This document shows positions 62,233 to 64,000 of a stretch of DNA of 64,000 bases, in pieces; positions within the stretch are counted from its first letter, which is position 1; every line of letters starts with the position of its first letter. The stretch lies in the NCBI RefSeq assembly GCF_900162695.1, contig NZ_FUIH01000007.1, positions 2,790,001 through 2,854,000 on the forward strand, read 5' to 3'. This DNA is from Virgibacillus siamensis (GTDB lineage: Bacteria > Bacillota > Bacilli > Bacillales > Amphibacillaceae). The position numbers and the translations under genes are program-made. The notes beneath the pieces were generated by a model. It searched no databases and had not been told where the DNA came from. It saw only the letters and a list, made by a program, of their open reading frames with translations.

Positions 62233-62952
62233 TTAATATTCATTAATCAGGATAGGTGTTCCAATTGTAAGTTCCCGACTCCCGTTTTGACCTTTATTAA
62301 CCGCCATTTGAAAGTTCAACGGCCGATCTTTCAGGTCAATTTTTTGATTCCATAGTGGTGTATACCCGTATATAATTTTTTTAACCATTGAATTCTTCAC
62401 GGAATCTTTTTGTCTCTTTATATGTTTTAAATCAAGTTCGCTTTTCAGTTTATCAAAAAAATAAACACTACTCATTATATCATCAACTGTTGTCTTAATA
62501 CAAGCAAACTTTGTCGAATCTTCGGTGAAAAAATTATTTTGAATCGTTTGTACCAAACGCCTGTATTGTTTCACCAAATCATCTGTCCAAAACTTCCCCT
62601 GTACGACTGCGATAAACTGAGCTTGATACTCCCTATCCTTTGGAATAATGACACTATAACTTTCGGAAATCCCCTCCGTTTTTTGCACGTGTCTAACTGA
62701 ATATTTTATAGTGTTCGCATCGGCTTCTCCAGAGACTAAATAACTATTTTTGTGACGAAACTGTCCCAAAATTTCCTGCACTTTATTATACGTCATTTCT
62801 TCACGAATGGTGACTTCCCAATGATCCACTTCCAGCTCATTTTCCGTAACCAGTGCAGCCAGATCTGTCATCGCATCCGGCTCCATGCTTACTGCGGATG
62901 CACTATTTCCAGTTATAAAAATAATAAAAGCTATCAGAACAAATTTACGCAT
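62233..62952 (-). CDS. ywmB: YwmB-family (TATA-box-binding-like fold) secreted protein
   Basis: 239 aa. A signal peptide (MRKFVLIAFIIFITGNSASA) is followed by two alpha/beta repeats of the YwmB family (PF08680), whose structure resembles the TATA-binding protein without known DNA binding. The ATG at 62952 follows GGGGGA. The gene precedes murA, as in B. subtilis, with a gap of 34 bp. Function unknown. Confidence 0.85.
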   Translation of the reverse strand: MRKFVLIAFIIFITGNSASAVSMEPDAMTDLAALVTENELEVDHWEVTIREEMTYNKVQEILGQFRHKNSYLVSGEADANTIKYSVRHVQKTEGISESYSVIIPKDREYQAQFIAVVQGKFWTDDLVKQYRRLVQTIQNNFFTEDSTKFACIKTTVDDIMSSVYFFDKLKSELDLKHIKRQKDSVKNSMVKKIIYGYTPLWNQKIDLKDRPLNFQMAVNKGQNGSRELTIGTPILINEY

Positions 62953-63052
62953 AATAAAATCCCCCTTGAAATTCATATCATCAGTATGAACCGGGAGATT
63001 CTTAAACATACTATCGTAAACTGGCAATCTATCGACAAGATTTACAAGTTAT

Positions 63053-63283
63053 TTAGAATAGGAAAATCAGATCCCGCGACCATTGCAGGAAACTGAGAAA
63101 AAAGTTACTGACGCCAGTGCCAACCGCTATGGCGATAAACAAAAGCATAATCTTCGCTTCCATTGCCCGTCCCTTACGGATAAGCGGGTCAAAATTAATC
63201 GTCTGCATTACCCGCCATGTGATAAAAATGAAAATCAGATGCGATATCATACTAAATAATGCCATCTGTCCAATCGAAAACAT
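63053..63283 (-). CDS. ywzB: YwzB/DUF1146 small membrane protein
   Basis: 76 aa with two membrane segments (ALFSMISHLIFIFITWRVM and IMLLFIAIAVGTGVSNFFLSF), separated by the conserved cytoplasmic loop INFDPLIRKGRAMEAK. It belongs to the DUF1146 family found between the atp operon and murAA in Bacillus. GGAAAGAG precedes the ATG at 63283. Function unknown. Confidence 0.87.
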   Translation of the reverse strand: MFSIGQMALFSMISHLIFIFITWRVMQTINFDPLIRKGRAMEAKIMLLFIAIAVGTGVSNFFLSFLQWSRDLIFLF

Positions 63284-63536
63284 TAAATTCACTCTTTCCA
63301 ATTTGTATATTTTGCTTTGCTACCTGTAACTTTGCCACGGATACGAATGATTGTCAATCAGGACCGTTTTGTAAGCCCTTACGAGATATGACCATTTCTA
63401 TCATTTCCCGGGAAATAACGACAATCTTTTCTGCCTGGAGGTGTGATTATTTTTCAGTCACATCTTTTTACTTTTAAGGCTTTTCCTTGGGGAGATGATG
63501 CTTTTATCGTGTGATTGATGTGATTCTGACATGGAT

Positions 63537-64000
63537 GGTTGATATGGTTGGTTTGAAGGTTGATTTTGCATCACTATTGGTTGATTCCCTGGCCATGAAG
63601 GTCGATTTCATATCCTTGTTGGTTGATTTCCCAAGATGAAGGTTGATTCCTCTCCATGTCGGTTGATTTCCCGCATTGAAAGTTGATTCCGCACCACCAT
63701 TGGTTGATTCCCTGGCCATGAAGGTCGATTTCATATCCTTGTTGGTTGATTTCCCGGGATGAAAGTTGATTCCTCTCCATGTCGGTTGATTTCTCATATT
63801 GAAAGTCGGTTCCGCATTACTTTTGGTTGATTCCCTGGCCGTGAAAGTCGATTTCATATCCTTGTTGGTTGATTTCCCGGGATGAAGGTTGATTCCTCTC
63901 CATGTCGGTTGATATCTCACATTGAAAGTCGGTTCCGCATTACTTTTGGTTGATTCCCTGGCCGTGAAAGTCGATTTCATATCCTTGTTGGTTGATATTC
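63537..64000 (+). repeat. Long phased GGTTGAT repeat array with 123-bp super-repeat (22 units, runs off the window)
   Basis: 22 complete units of 20 or 21 bp from 63537 to the window end, consensus (G/A)GTTGATTYC plus about 10 variable bases. Identical unit types recur every six units, e.g. GGTTGATTCCCTGGCC at 63579, 63702, 63825 and 63948, exactly 123 bp apart. An open frame on the minus strand (63504-63980) arises only because 123 is divisible by three. The stretch 63284-63536 shows no gene. Confidence 0.92.

Noticed and set aside
63504..63980. Open frame of 158 codons on the minus strand with 41-residue repeats
   Set aside because: It lies entirely in the repeat array, has no ribosome binding site, and is open because the 123-bp period is divisible by three. 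The basic 20/21-bp units do not keep a reading frame.

Overview
The window reads as a stretch of a low-to-mid G+C Gram-positive, endospore-forming chromosome of the family Bacillaceae. Evidence: spoIID, spoIIQ, spoIIID, mbl, ywmB, ywzB and fabZ lie in the broad order known from Bacillus subtilis, ribosome binding sites are strong AGGAGG types, and there are complete wall teichoic acid and murein-peptide recycling gene sets. A halotolerant genus near Virgibacillus, Lentibacillus or Oceanobacillus is my guess. That placement is inference, because there is no rRNA gene in the window.

Layout. 1-4.6 kb: a four-gene minus-strand operon (glycerate kinase, DASS anion transporter, response regulator, histidine kinase cut by the left edge). 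4.8-31.7 kb: a cell-envelope region. It holds tagA, an LCP ligase, two tagO-like genes, a GT4 glycosyltransferase, an O-antigen-ligase-like protein, MurJ, two glycerophosphodiesterases, galE, a very large secreted glucosaminidase with GW-like repeats, tagGH, two further CDP-glycerol transferase genes (one fused to a GT4 domain), a sulfotransferase, tagD-tagB, a C39-like peptidase, an amino-acid permease and galU. 31.8-34.3 kb: an ABC drug-efflux operon with its TetR gene and a perfect palindromic operator. 34.6-40.9 kb: a small helical protein, a split ThrE-type exporter, a small membrane protein and an RND pump with a lipoprotein adaptor. 41-46.5 kb: comK, an acidic lipoprotein, fabZ, epuA, mbl, a NERD-domain gene and spoIIID. 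46.9-50.6 kb: a peptide-pheromone gene and an AimR-like receptor that lacks the DNA-binding domain, then spoIIQ and spoIID. 50.9-60.7 kb: a nine-gene dppABCDE-ykfABCD murein-peptide uptake and recycling operon, sitting between spoIID and murA. 60.9-63.3 kb: murA, ywmB, ywzB.

How they work together. TagO and TagA make the linkage disaccharide, TagB primes it, TagD supplies CDP-glycerol, and the two other CDP-glycerol transferases extend or decorate the chain. TagGH exports it and the LCP protein attaches it to peptidoglycan. GalE and GalU supply sugars for decoration. The dpp/ykf operon recovers cell-wall peptides.

Most unusual features: (1) several intergenic arrays of about 20.5-bp units, with a conserved core of about 10 bp and a variable segment of about 10 bp, in three consensus families. 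Two arrays flank the NERD gene. Two arrays share an exact 123-bp higher-order period. (2) A chromosomal AimR-like receptor without an HTH domain, paired with a 40-aa secreted peptide, between spoIIQ and spoIIID. (3) A 189-nt element with nested complementary arms at 50.7 kb. (4) A CDP-glycerol transferase/GT4 fusion facing a sulfotransferase inside the teichoic acid locus.
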